Made by a program: the position numbers and the translations under genes
In this document: one piece after another, positions 1-7,101 of the stretch
Numbering within the stretch: position 1 is the first letter of the stretch
Layout of the letters: each line of letters opens with the position of its first letter
The notes under the pieces: model-generated
What the model saw: the letters and a program-made list of their open reading frames with translations, nothing else
Databases searched by the model: none
What the model was told of the DNA's origin: nothing
From: UBA1368 sp964563125
GTDB taxonomy: Bacteria; Bacillota; Syntrophomonadia; Syntrophomonadales; Syntrophomonadaceae
Assembly: GCA_964563125.1 (NCBI GenBank)
Contig: CAZLVY010000051.1
Coordinates: forward strand, 1-15,782
Length of the DNA: 15,782 nt
Direction of reading: 5' to 3'

Positions 1-207
1 AAATAAAATCTTACCCTCAGTCGGCAAATCCATGCCGCCCATTATATTAAGCAAAGTACTTTTCCCGGAACCGCTTGGTCCCAGTATAACAACTAATTCT
101 CCTTCATAAATATCAAGTGTACTTGGTTTTAGAGCTTCTACTGTAACTTCGCCCATGATATAGGTCTTGCTGACTTCAGCTAATTGCATAATCACATTTG
201 AATTCAT
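1..207 (-). CDS. ABC transporter ATP-binding protein, MacB/LolD type (5' part only)
   Basis: Only the first 69 residues are inside the window; the gene runs off the left edge. The translation begins MNSNVIMQLAEVSKTYIMGE and carries a Walker A motif GPSGSGKST at residues 43-51, followed by LLNIMGGMDLPTEG. This is the usual start of the LolD/MacB/FtsE-like ATPases that power export or lipoprotein-type permeases with FtsX-like domains. ATP hydrolysis on the cytoplasmic face drives the partner permease, which should lie further left. The ATG at 207-205 is preceded by GGAG (214-219 region) at about 6-7 nt, which favours it over the internal Met7. It is divergent from htpX. The substrate cannot be told from this fragment. 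Confidence 0.93.
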   Translation of the reverse strand, partial: MNSNVIMQLAEVSKTYIMGEVTVEALKPSTLDIYEGELVVILGPSGSGKSTLLNIMGGMDLPTEGKILF

Positions 208-346
208 ACAGTTCTCCTCAATCCCATATAATACATTCAAAAGCATTAGTTATTAGTATTTTTGGTATTATTACGTTTGTAATTCTGATTTTATTCTAAC
301 ATATGAGTTCAGTAATAATAGTATAAATTGCGGCTGAATGTAATAA

Positions 347-375
347 TTGAGCAGTTTTCTTAACTGTGTTAAAAT
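347..375 (+). promoter_or_regulatory. Sigma-A type promoter for htpX
   Basis: A -35 box TTGAGC (347-352) and a -10 box TAAAAT (370-375) are separated by 17 nt, and a TG at 367-368 gives an extended -10 (TGTTAAAAT). It lies about 45 nt upstream of the htpX start codon, inside the 214-bp spacer shared with the divergent ABC ATPase gene. No CtsR- or HrcA-type operator was recognised nearby. This is pattern matching only. Confidence 0.55.
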
Positions 376-421
376 ATTATTCAATCATATGTAATTTGTT
401 TTTAAATAGGAGGTTATTTAA

Positions 422-1461
422 TTGAAAAGAATTGGACTTTTTCTTTTGGTAAATATTTTAGTCCTGACTACCATTGTAATTGTTACCTCTCTCCTGGGGG
501 TTAATCAATATGTCGAAGCACAGGGAATTAATTATGGCAGTCTGCTGATATTTGCGGCGGTAGTAGGTTTCTCCGGCTCTATTATTTCCCTTTTACTGTC
601 CAAAACTATGGCCAAGACAATGATGCGTGTAAAAGTTATAGATCCCAAGGGTAATATGACTGCACAAGAGCAAAAACTGCTCAATACAGTTTACCGCTTT
701 GCTCAACAGGTAGGTATCAATAAAATGCCTGAAGTAGGAATTTACCCTTCGGCAGAAGTAAATGCTTTCGCCACCGGTCCCTCAAAAAACAATTCACTGG
801 TAGCAGTATCACAGGGACTCCTGTCCAGATTAGATCAGGATGCGGTAGAAGGAGTTTTAGCCCATGAAATAGCCCACGTCGCTAATGGCGATATGGTTAC
901 CATGACCCTTTTGCAAGGTGTTATAAATACTTTTGTAGTATTTCTATCCAGGATTGTTGCCTATACCGTATCTTCTTTAGTTCGCAAAGAGATGGCAGGA
1001 ATAGTTCATTTTATATCTGTAATTGCATTTCAAATACTTTTTTCCATACTGGGCAGCATTGCTGTAATGGCTTTCTCCCGTCATCGTGAATATGCCGCCG
1101 ATCATGGCGGTGCTCAAATAGCGGGACGCCACAAAATGATTCGCGCCTTGGAATCACTTAAATCTACCTTTAATATGGTAGACAACAGTCAGGAAGCCTT
1201 GCAGACCTTTAAAATCAGTGGTGGTAAAAAAGGCGGTCTGGCGCAATTAATGTCCAGCCATCCNNNNNNNNNNNNNNNNNNNNNNNNNNNNNNNNNNNNN
1301 NNNNNNNNNNNNNNNNNNNNNNNNNNNNNNNNNNNNNNNNNNNNNNNNNNNNNNNNNNNNNNNTTAAAATCAGTGGTGGTAAAAAAGGCGGTCTGGCGCA
1401 ATTAATGTCCAGCCATCCCGATTTAGATGATAGGATTAATCGTCTGAAATCAGGAATGTAA
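422..1461 (+). CDS. htpX: Protease HtpX homolog (M48 zinc metalloprotease), interrupted by an assembly gap
   Basis: Membrane-bound zinc endopeptidase of family M48B, which in bacteria degrades misfolded membrane proteins alongside FtsH. The TTG start at 422 has AGGAGG (408-413) 8 nt upstream. Hydrophobic segments lie at about residues 5-26, 38-58, 160-182 and 196-216. The zinc site is HEIAH (148-152) with a third ligand Glu223 in SRHREYAAD; NAFATGP (114-120) is another family block. As printed, 100 Ns (1264-1363) break the gene and the reading frame. The 55 bp on either side of the gap are identical, and merging them gives a continuous 294-codon ORF ending ...HPDLDDRINRLKSGM at the TAA 1459-1461. 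That matches the length of E. coli HtpX (293 aa) and its C-terminal motif. The gene is therefore judged intact, not a pseudogene. Reading straight through the Ns gives a false C-terminus. Confidence 0.95.
1209..1263 (+). repeat. 55-bp contig-end overlap, left copy
   Basis: Bases 1209-1263 are identical to 1364-1418. The two copies flank the N run exactly, as expected when overlapping contig ends are scaffolded without being merged. It codes for HtpX residues FKISGGKKGGLAQLMSSH and is not a biological repeat. Confidence 0.9.
1264..1363. other. Scaffold gap of exactly 100 N
   Basis: A run of 100 undetermined bases, a conventional placeholder length. The flanking 55-bp identity implies that the true gap length is negative (-55), so no sequence is likely to be missing. 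Confidence 0.97.
1364..1418 (+). repeat. 55-bp contig-end overlap, right copy
   Basis: Second copy of 1209-1263, beginning at the first base after the Ns. The offset between copies is 155 bases, which is not a multiple of three. This explains why the frame appears to shift across the gap. Confidence 0.9.
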
Positions 1462-1473
1462 CCAAAGCAACAA

Positions 1474-1793
1474 GGGGGTCAGGCTTCATGTTGCCAACGC
1501 GGCAACATGGGGTCAGGCTTCTACGGCAACATTTGAAGCGCCTCCCTTACCCTTTACCCCTTACCAACTTACCAACCTTCCAACCTTCCCCAACCAAAGG
1601 ACAGATACTATCTGCCCCTACAACATGCATGAGCACCATATCTCCTCACTCTTCACCCCTTCCAACTGTCCAACTCACCCCTCGCCAACAGGGTTGGGTA
1701 AAAGGCATACCAAGGAAGCGTATCACGTTCCACCCCCATAACGCCTCACCCCTCACCAATAACAACATCTCGGCAACATGAAGCCTGACCCTC
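1474..1793. repeat. ~320-bp non-coding element with 22-bp inverted ends (MITE/REP-like)
   Basis: The whole htpX-HAD spacer (about 340 bp) is occupied by this element. The left end 1474-1495 and right end 1772-1793 are inverted copies with one mismatch in 22; the shared core is GGCAACATGAAGCCTGACCC. The left end also holds a perfect 9-bp hairpin (CATGTTGCC 1487-1495, loop AACGC, GGCAACATG 1501-1509), a second GGGGTCAGGCTTC (1509-1521) and a decayed GGCAACATTTGAAGC (1525-1539). The interior is strongly G-poor on this strand: there is no G at all in 1541-1598, where CCCTTACC-like words recur. It also contains a palindrome CAGATA-C-TATCTG (1602-1614) and a small CCAAC/GTTGG hairpin (1685-1697). 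No credible protein is encoded. A related short copy occurs at 9840-9885. Confidence 0.75.
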
Positions 1794-1804
1794 TTGGCAA
1801 CATT

Positions 1805-2464
1805 TTAGATGGTGCGCCAGCCGTTTTTCTGTACATGAGATATGAGACCGGGATCTGGGTTAACGGCTACCGGTTCTCCGACTATCTCCATCACCGGGAT
1901 ATCGGAATAACTGTCACCATATGAACGGCTCATGCGCCAGTTTATTTTTTCACCTTGAAAAACATGCTGTAATAGCATTAGTTTGGTTTGCCCATCGATT
2001 ACAGACAATGGTTTGTGCAAATCAACTTTGCCGTTCTTGTAATGAATGTCTACGGCAATGACCGTATCAAATCCTAATTGTTCGGCAACAACATTTAGCA
2101 TCTCGGCATATGCCCCAGATAAGATTACACAATGATAACCCTGATGCTGAGCACGATGTAATTCCTCAATCACTTTAGGATTAAAATAATTGCGCATGGC
2201 AGGATATGACTGTCGAAAAAACTGATTTACACTATCTCTGGTCATGTTTTTGAACAGTCCATGAAACTGGGCTAATATTTTTATTTTCATTTTTTCCCGC
2301 GGTATTAGACCTAACTTATAAAGAACCAGGTAAGGAGAGCACAAAAAGTAGGTTTTGACATAGACAAACTTTGATTTGCCCTGCCGTAACCATTCCTGAC
2401 CCAAAAATGGCAAAGTATCTTTCATCAGGAGCGTTCCATCAAAATCAAAAATGGCTAATTTCAT
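1805..2464 (-). CDS. HAD-superfamily hydrolase, subfamily IB (phosphoserine-phosphatase-like)
   Basis: Cytoplasmic phosphatase of the haloacid dehalogenase superfamily, 219 aa, with all four motifs visible. Motif I is FDFDGTL, with nucleophile Asp7 and general acid/base Asp9. Motif II is ILSGAY (Ser116), motif III is Lys161, and motif IV is YGDSYSDIPVM (Asp184, Asp188). The helical cap at roughly residues 15-95 and the C-terminal pattern (G-P-V-A-V-N-P-D-x-x-L...GW) are typical of the IB group that includes SerB-like and CicA-like enzymes. The substrate is not evident, and true SerB is not supported over other IB members. The ATG at 2464 has a weak G-rich site (GGGGGTG, about 4 nt away). The TAA stop directly abuts the GGCAACATT motif (1796-1804) of the flanking repeat. 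It is probably transcribed separately from the upstream LuxR-type gene, since a terminator-like hairpin lies between them. Confidence 0.88.
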   Translation of the reverse strand: MKLAIFDFDGTLLMKDTLPFLGQEWLRQGKSKFVYVKTYFLCSPYLVLYKLGLIPREKMKIKILAQFHGLFKNMTRDSVNQFFRQSYPAMRNYFNPKVIEELHRAQHQGYHCVILSGAYAEMLNVVAEQLGFDTVIAVDIHYKNGKVDLHKPLSVIDGQTKLMLLQHVFQGEKINWRMSRSYGDSYSDIPVMEIVGEPVAVNPDPGLISHVQKNGWRTI

Positions 2465-2481
2465 TTTTCACCCCCAAATAT

Positions 2482-2520
2482 TAAAAAAATAAACCGCCCA
2501 CATATCTGTAGTGCGGCCTG
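2482..2520 (-). terminator. Probable rho-independent terminator after the LuxR-type gene
   Basis: On the minus strand an imperfect hairpin (CCGCAC ... GTGGGCGG, with bulge) is followed by GTTTATTTTTTT. It lies between the regulator's stop (2552) and the HAD gene's start (2464). The stem is short and bulged, so the call is moderate. Confidence 0.5.
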
Positions 2521-2551
2521 CCAAAATCTGATACTCATATTCTTTCTTATA

Positions 2552-3271
2552 TTATTTTTTTATAATACGAAGTTTAACACTTTCATCAGCTGCTCTATCG
2601 GTATTGATGTTAATATTAGTTGATAATGGTCTAATTGCTTCGTTTTTGTCAGGCAAGTCCAATTCATTTAATAATACCAGTGCTTCCCGGCGGCTTCTTA
2701 ATCCAAGTTTGCGGAAAATACTCCTCAAATGAGTTTTAACAGTTGAAATAGAAAGATATAGTTCATCGGCCATCTCCTGATTTGAGTTGTTTTTACGCAG
2801 CATATGCAAAATCTCTTTTTCTCTGGCAGTTAACAAATGTAATATATCTTTGCTGCTTTCCTGATAATGCCCAAATACCCTGGGATTTAGACGGGGGAGA
2901 CAAAGAATTCCTGCTGAAACTATTAATTCAACAGCCATAACTATCTGACGAGGACGCAGACGAATAGGCAGGCAGCCCATTACACCAAAGGAAATTAATC
3001 CCTGTATATCATAATAATCAGGATTATCTACAATAATAATTGCTATTGTAAACGGAGATAATGACTTAAGTTCCTTGACTAATTCTATAGGTTCAGAGTG
3101 ATTGTCCACTCTTCGCAATACTACATCCGGATAAATCTTTCGAACTAATTGCATTAAATCTGTTTCGTCATCACTTACTACCTTTTCAAAACCATTCTGC
3201 TTAAATGCTGCAACAAGGTTCTCCCGCCATTCCTTGGAGTGCCCACTCACAAGTACACTAAAGTCCGACAT
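2552..3271 (-). CDS. LuxR/NarL-family transcriptional regulator with degenerate receiver domain
   Basis: DNA-binding regulator of 239 aa. Residues 1-130 have the size and alternating beta/alpha pattern of a response-regulator receiver. Residues 146-203 are a LuxR-type helix-turn-helix (LTAREKEIL ... ISTVKTHLRSIFRKLG). The receiver appears unable to take phosphate: the usual acidic pair after strand 1 reads SGH (residues 9-11), the phospho-acceptor position in PDVVLRRV is Arg54, and the strand-5 Lys region reads GCLPIRLRP. It is therefore probably controlled by something other than a partner histidine kinase; none is encoded here. The start is placed at ATG 3271 (MSDFSVLVSG), because AGGAGG (3285-3280) sits 8 nt upstream; an in-frame start further upstream (3307) lacks such a site. 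A 35-residue polar tail follows the HTH. Divergent from the aminotransferase, which it could regulate. Confidence 0.85.
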   Translation of the reverse strand: MSDFSVLVSGHSKEWRENLVAAFKQNGFEKVVSDDETDLMQLVRKIYPDVVLRRVDNHSEPIELVKELKSLSPFTIAIIIVDNPDYYDIQGLISFGVMGCLPIRLRPRQIVMAVELIVSAGILCLPRLNPRVFGHYQESSKDILHLLTAREKEILHMLRKNNSNQEMADELYLSISTVKTHLRSIFRKLGLRSRREALVLLNELDLPDKNEAIRPLSTNININTDRAADESVKLRIIKK

Positions 3272-3679
3272 CCTGCAGTCCTCCTCAAACTTAGTGCTTT
3301 TCAGCAAATAAAGGATTAAAAAGAATTAATCTCCTGTTCTATTAGTTTACTTATTTTTCTAAATAATGCAACCATTTATTTGAATAAATTTTAGAATAAT
3401 TATTAACTAAATACAGCCTGACCAGACTTATTAGGATCTATTAAGTTATTTTATTTTTTGAGGAATGTTTATTCTTAGTTAAACTTATTTACCGTATAGG
3501 CTTACTACTTTTCTAGTACTTTTTTAAACCAGATTTGTATATTGCTTATATCATGCCAATTTTTTAAGCAGATATATATTTTTTGCATTATACTAATCAG
3601 GAATACTTCGGGTCAAGAAGTCCATTTTATTTAAGATAAAATTTGAGCAAGCAATAATTTTAGCCAAAGGAGAATTAAA
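3272..3679. other. 408-bp AT-rich divergent spacer
   Basis: Separates the divergent LuxR-type regulator and aminotransferase genes and holds no credible ORF. Besides the minus-strand promoter candidate listed separately, a -10-like TATACT (3589-3594) lies about 85 nt before the aminotransferase but has no convincing -35. A small ACTTC-N7-GAAGT hairpin (3606-3622) is in the leader. No known riboswitch or T-box pattern was recognised. Confidence 0.6.
3344..3371 (-). promoter_or_regulatory. Candidate promoter for the LuxR-type regulator gene
   Basis: On the minus strand TTGCAT (3371-3366) and TAAACT (3349-3344) are 16 nt apart, about 70 nt upstream of the start at 3271. The -10 match is moderate, in a very AT-rich background where chance matches are common. 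Confidence 0.35.
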
Positions 3680-4840
3680 TTGAAAAACATACCCCTGACT
3701 GCCAGAACCGATTCCATGTCTTCTTTTATTGTTATGGACATACTGGAAAGAGCTAAGGTTTTAGAATCTCAAGGTCGTGATATAATACACATGGAAATTG
3801 GTGAACCCGACTTTCCTACCCCTGAGCCAATAAAAGCTGCAGCTTTTAAGGCTTTGCAAGCTAATGACACTCATTATACTCACAGCCTGGGTAAAATTGA
3901 GCTTCGGGAAGCAATTGCCTGTTCTTACTGGAACAAATACCGTGTAAACATCTCACCTGATCAGATTATAATTACCTCCGGAACTTCACCTGCTCTGCTG
4001 TTAGTTCTATCTATCTTAATAGAAGCCGGACAATCAGTCATATTGCCGGATCCCTACTATGCATGTTATCCAAATTTCATCAGATTTCTGGGAGGTAATC
4101 CTCAATTCATTCCGGTTAGTGAAGAAGATGGCTTTAAATATAGACCTGAGACGGTTGAGAAGCATCTAACCCCGCAGACCAAAGCTATTATGGTCAACTC
4201 CCCTTCCAATCCCTGCGGAACAGTTTTAACCGCTGATGACTTTCGCGCACTCACTGATTTGGGGTCAGCCATAATATCAGATGAAATTTATAACGGCCTA
4301 ATTTACGAAGGCGATGAGCATTCCATTTTGCAGTTTACTCCGGATGCCTTTGTCATTAATGGCTTTTCCAAACTGTATGCTATGACAGGATGGCGATTAG
4401 GTTATTTAATAGCACCGCCAAAATATATCCGCCCTATGCAAAAAGTTCAGCAAAACCTTTTTATTTGTGCCTCTTCTTTTGTACAGGAAGGTGGTATTGC
4501 TGCTTTAACAGAATGCGATCAGCATGTAGCTCAGATGCTCAAGATTTATAATGATCGCCGCCATTATGTACTGCGCAGACTGCATGAAATGGGCATTGCC
4601 ACCAAAGTAGACCCAACCGGTGCCTTTTATGCCCTGGCTAACATTAAGAAATACAGTAACGATTCTTATTCCTTTGCATTTGAAATAATGGATAAAGCAG
4701 GGCTGGCCGTTACACCAGGGATAGATTTTGGTCCTAACTGCGAAGGTTATATTAGACTTTCCTATGCCACCTCATTAGAAAAAATGCAAATAGGCCTTGA
4801 CCGGTTGGAGAATTTTTTGCGTGAATATGAGAAACGTTAA
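3680..4840 (+). CDS. Pyridoxal-phosphate aminotransferase, class I/II (AspC-like)
   Basis: Fold-type I PLP enzyme of 386 aa, the usual family length, expected to move amino groups between an amino acid and a 2-oxo acid in the cytoplasm. Visible active-site features are NSPSNPCG (173-180; Asn177), SDEIY (200-204; Asp201 pairing with the pyridine nitrogen, Tyr204), the Schiff-base Lys231 in INGFSKLYAMTGWRLGY, and the substrate-carboxylate Arg359 in YIRLSYA. The N-terminal MEIGEPDFPTP block is typical of the AspC/aromatic/alanine aminotransferase group. The exact substrate cannot be assigned by eye. The TTG start at 3680 has AGGAG (3668-3672) 7 nt upstream. It lies divergent from the LuxR-type regulator and 109 bp before the alcohol dehydrogenase, with no clear terminator between, so read-through is possible. 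Confidence 0.92.
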   Translation: MKNIPLTARTDSMSSFIVMDILERAKVLESQGRDIIHMEIGEPDFPTPEPIKAAAFKALQANDTHYTHSLGKIELREAIACSYWNKYRVNISPDQIIITSGTSPALLLVLSILIEAGQSVILPDPYYACYPNFIRFLGGNPQFIPVSEEDGFKYRPETVEKHLTPQTKAIMVNSPSNPCGTVLTADDFRALTDLGSAIISDEIYNGLIYEGDEHSILQFTPDAFVINGFSKLYAMTGWRLGYLIAPPKYIRPMQKVQQNLFICASSFVQEGGIAALTECDQHVAQMLKIYNDRRHYVLRRLHEMGIATKVDPTGAFYALANIKKYSNDSYSFAFEIMDKAGLAVTPGIDFGPNCEGYIRLSYATSLEKMQIGLDRLENFLREYEKR

Positions 4841-4949
4841 GAAAAGCGCGTTATACTGTAAAACATGCTAATACTATTATAAATTCAAGCCTTTGACTGG
4901 GGTTTAAGGCTGTCTACTCTCAAATAAACTTTAAATGGAGGAAATATTT

Positions 4950-6107
4950 ATGCTTAATTTTGTTTTTGAGAATCCCGCTAAAATACTATTTGGCAAAAAA
5001 CAGCTTCCCAAATTAGCCCAGGAAATAAAGAAGCATTCCCAGCGGATACTATTAGTTTACGGTGGCGGGAGCATTAAGAAAATCGGACTTTATGACCAGA
5101 TTACTGCAATTCTAAATGAAAATGGTATATTTTTTGTGGAAATGCCGGGAGTACAGGTCAATCCTCGCATTGACAGTGTCCGCAGAGGAATTGAGCTATG
5201 CCGGGAAAATAGTTTGTCAATGGTGCTGGCAGTCGGTGGTGGCAGTGTTATTGATTGTGCTAAAACAATTGCTGCCGGCTTTTATTATCCGGGTGATCCA
5301 TGGGATTTCTTTGAGTATACTGCCCGGGTTACTGAAGCATTACCTCTTGGAGTAGTCTTAACCATGTCTGCTACCGGTTCGGAAATGAACCGTAATGCTG
5401 TCATCAGTAATGAACAAACCAAGGATAAGAGAGGCATTGGCAGCAGTCTTTTAATACCTCGCTTTGCTATCCTTGATCCTACTTATACTTATTCGGTTCC
5501 CTCTGAACAAACTGCTGCCGGGGTAGTTGATATCATGAGTCATGTTTTCGAACAATATTTCAGTGTTAATGACAGTGCCTACCTGCAAGACAGAATGTGC
5601 GAGGCGGTCTTAAAGACTTGTATTCATTTTGGTCCGATTGCGCTTAAGGAGCCTGACAATTATGAAGCCCGGTCTAATCTGATGTGGGCCAGCACTATTG
5701 GGCTGAACGGATTATTATCAACTGGCAAAGTTACTGATTGGGCTACTCATACGATTGAACATGAGTTGAGCGCCCTTTATGACATGACCCATGGATTAGG
5801 ACTGGCTATACTCACTCCCCATTGGATGGAATATGTATTAAATGATACCACCGTAAATAAATTTGCTGAATATGCCCGCTATGTATGGGCAGTTCACGGA
5901 ACAGACGATTACGAAGTCGCGCGACAGGGAATTCAATTAACGCGCGTATTTTTTCAGTCATTAGGTTTGGCCAGCAAATTAAGCGAAGCGGGTGTCACAG
6001 AAGATTCTCTGGCTATAATGGCTCAGAAAGCATCTTTTGCGCCTTTAGGTCAATTTAAAAAGCTCGACCAGAGTGATGTCCTGAATATCTTACAAGCAGC
6101 TTATTAA
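4950..6107 (+). CDS. Iron-containing alcohol dehydrogenase, butanol dehydrogenase (BDH/YqhD) type
   Basis: NAD(P)H-dependent metal alcohol/aldehyde oxidoreductase of 385 aa, close to E. coli YqhD (387 aa). The dinucleotide site is VLAVGGGSVIDCAKT (GGGSxxD). The metal ligands are Asp194 and His198 in GVVDIMSHVFEQYFS, His267 in WATHTIEHELSA and His281 in DMTHGLG, the same spacing as I recall for YqhD. The start is taken as ATG 4950 (MLNFVFENPA), because GGAGG (4937-4941) is 8 nt upstream; the in-frame ATG at 4935 overlaps that site. In an anaerobe with beta-oxidation-type genes next door, a role in interconverting short-chain aldehydes and alcohols is plausible, but the substrate is inferred. 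Whether the cofactor is NADH or NADPH is not resolved. No clear terminator follows. Confidence 0.93.
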   Translation: MLNFVFENPAKILFGKKQLPKLAQEIKKHSQRILLVYGGGSIKKIGLYDQITAILNENGIFFVEMPGVQVNPRIDSVRRGIELCRENSLSMVLAVGGGSVIDCAKTIAAGFYYPGDPWDFFEYTARVTEALPLGVVLTMSATGSEMNRNAVISNEQTKDKRGIGSSLLIPRFAILDPTYTYSVPSEQTAAGVVDIMSHVFEQYFSVNDSAYLQDRMCEAVLKTCIHFGPIALKEPDNYEARSNLMWASTIGLNGLLSTGKVTDWATHTIEHELSALYDMTHGLGLAILTPHWMEYVLNDTTVNKFAEYARYVWAVHGTDDYEVARQGIQLTRVFFQSLGLASKLSEAGVTEDSLAIMAQKASFAPLGQFKKLDQSDVLNILQAAY

Positions 6108-6151
6108 AAATATCCTTAAAAATATGCCTTACCCTTCTCCTCACTAGATGG

Positions 6152-6179
6152 TTGACACCTCTCACGAAAGTGGGATAAT
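6152..6179 (+). promoter_or_regulatory. Strong sigma-A promoter for the enoyl-CoA isomerase-like gene
   Basis: A perfect -35 TTGACA (6152-6157), a 16-nt spacer, and -10 GATAAT (6174-6179) with an extended TGG (6171-6173). The spacer contains CTCAC-GAAA-GTGGG, a short inverted repeat with a GAAA loop. This is the best consensus promoter on the plus strand of this window. Confidence 0.7.
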
Positions 6180-6193
6180 TAAATCACAAACAT

Positions 6194-6205
6194 TTCGATA
6201 TCGAA
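6194..6205. promoter_or_regulatory. Perfect 12-bp palindrome, candidate operator
   Basis: TTCGATATCGAA lies about 14 bp downstream of the -10 box at 6174-6179, at or just after the expected transcription start. A repressor bound there would block initiation. No identity is assigned to the binding protein. Confidence 0.45.
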
Positions 6206-6245
6206 GTATCGGATGCAAAATTTTAAAAAGGAGATGGATAAAGTA

Positions 6246-7016
6246 ATGGCTTATGAAATGAAGGTCGAAGACAACATCGTTATCTTTCAGTTTAAGAGCA
6301 ACAAACTAAGTTCTATCAGTCTGGAAACCTTGAAAGGCCTGGATATGGCACTGGATAAGGTGAATAATGAAGAAGACATAAAAGGCCTCATAATGGTCGG
6401 TACTGACAGGTTCTTTTCCGGCGGTTTTGATTTGAATGAATTTGTCAATTTCAAAAACGGCCAGGAAATTCTTGATTGGTTCAAAATTGAAGAAGAAGTA
6501 TTATACAAGCTTTTCATCTGTACCAAACCTGTAATTGCCGCTGTAAATGGTACGGCAACAGCTGCTGGTATGATTGTAGCCATGGCTGCCGATTGGCGCA
6601 TAGCTATTAATCATCCTAAAATTAAAATCGGTATGACAGAAATTAAAATTGGACTTTCCCTGACTCCTGCTGAAGCCGGCCTGATGCGCTGGGGTCTGGA
6701 TAGTGAGAAAAACTACCGTGATGTAATTTTCAAAGGCGATTTGATGACAGTTAACGAAATGGTTGACAGAGGTATATTTGATCAGCTGGTTGATGATTAT
6801 GACCAACTAATGGAACAGGCTAAGGCCAAAGTTGTTGCCCTTATCGATACCCCGGGGCGTCCCTTTATGGGTCTAAAGCTGATTCATCGTGATCATCATG
6901 CCGGTATTATCCGCCAGGGCATTGATAAATTTGACTGGGAACAACTGGTGAAAACCTTTAGCGATGAAAAAATTGTGGGCACTTTAACAATGGTTAAAAA
7001 CGCGCTGGGTATTTAA
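6246..7016 (+). CDS. Enoyl-CoA hydratase/isomerase family protein, isomerase-like active site
   Basis: Crotonase-fold acyl-CoA enzyme of 256 aa. The oxyanion-hole segments are FFSGGFDLNEF (56-66) and AAVNGTATAAG (98-108). In hydratases two glutamates flank the acyl chain. Here the first (in GGGCE-type motifs) is replaced by Ile110 (AAGMIVAMAAD), while the second is kept as Glu132 (MTEIKIG). One retained Glu is the pattern of delta3,delta2-enoyl-CoA isomerases rather than hydratases, though other crotonase reactions are possible. Start choice is uncertain: ATG 6246 has AAGGAG (6228-6233) at a long 12-nt spacing, ATG 6234 is too close to it, and ATG 6213 has no site. The gene has its own strong promoter with an operator-like palindrome. 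It converges on a canonical crotonase gene across a shared terminator. Confidence 0.85.
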   Translation: MAYEMKVEDNIVIFQFKSNKLSSISLETLKGLDMALDKVNNEEDIKGLIMVGTDRFFSGGFDLNEFVNFKNGQEILDWFKIEEEVLYKLFICTKPVIAAVNGTATAAGMIVAMAADWRIAINHPKIKIGMTEIKIGLSLTPAEAGLMRWGLDSEKNYRDVIFKGDLMTVNEMVDRGIFDQLVDDYDQLMEQAKAKVVALIDTPGRPFMGLKLIHRDHHAGIIRQGIDKFDWEQLVKTFSDEKIVGTLTMVKNALGI

Positions 7017-7037
7017 TATTTAAACTGATCAGAAAAA

Positions 7038-7078
7038 AGCAGTATGGGCGAAACGCTCATACTGCTTATTATTTTTTT
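7038..7078. terminator. Bidirectional rho-independent terminator
   Basis: A 13-bp stem with one G-T wobble (AGCAGTATGGGCG, loop AAA, CGCTCATACTGCT; 7038-7066). It is followed by a T-rich tract (7067-7078) and preceded by an A-run that serves the other strand. It closes both convergent crotonase-family genes. Confidence 0.92.
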
Positions 7079-7101
7079 AGTATATTAGTTCTATTAATTG
7101 G

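Noticed and set aside
422..1405. 327-residue reading of htpX straight through the Ns
   Set aside because: The 55-bp overlap shows the frame after the gap is shifted by the artefact; the correct C-terminus ends at 1461.
1488..1781. 97-codon open frame on the plus strand inside the repeat element
   Set aside because: Low-complexity Pro/Thr/Leu translation arising from the G-poor repeat, no ribosome-binding site, and it coincides with the inverted-repeat element.
3600..3679. Possible riboswitch or attenuator in the aminotransferase leader
   Set aside because: Only a 5-bp hairpin (3606-3622) is visible, with no conserved riboswitch or T-box core recognised.
4888..4911. AGCCTT...AAGGCT hairpin after the aminotransferase as a terminator
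   Set aside because: A 6-bp stem with a 12-nt loop and no following T-run, so not convincing as a rho-independent terminator.
6287..6806. Minus-strand open frames of about 100 codons opposite the isomerase-like crotonase gene
   Set aside because: Shadows of a gene with clear crotonase motifs; no start signals.
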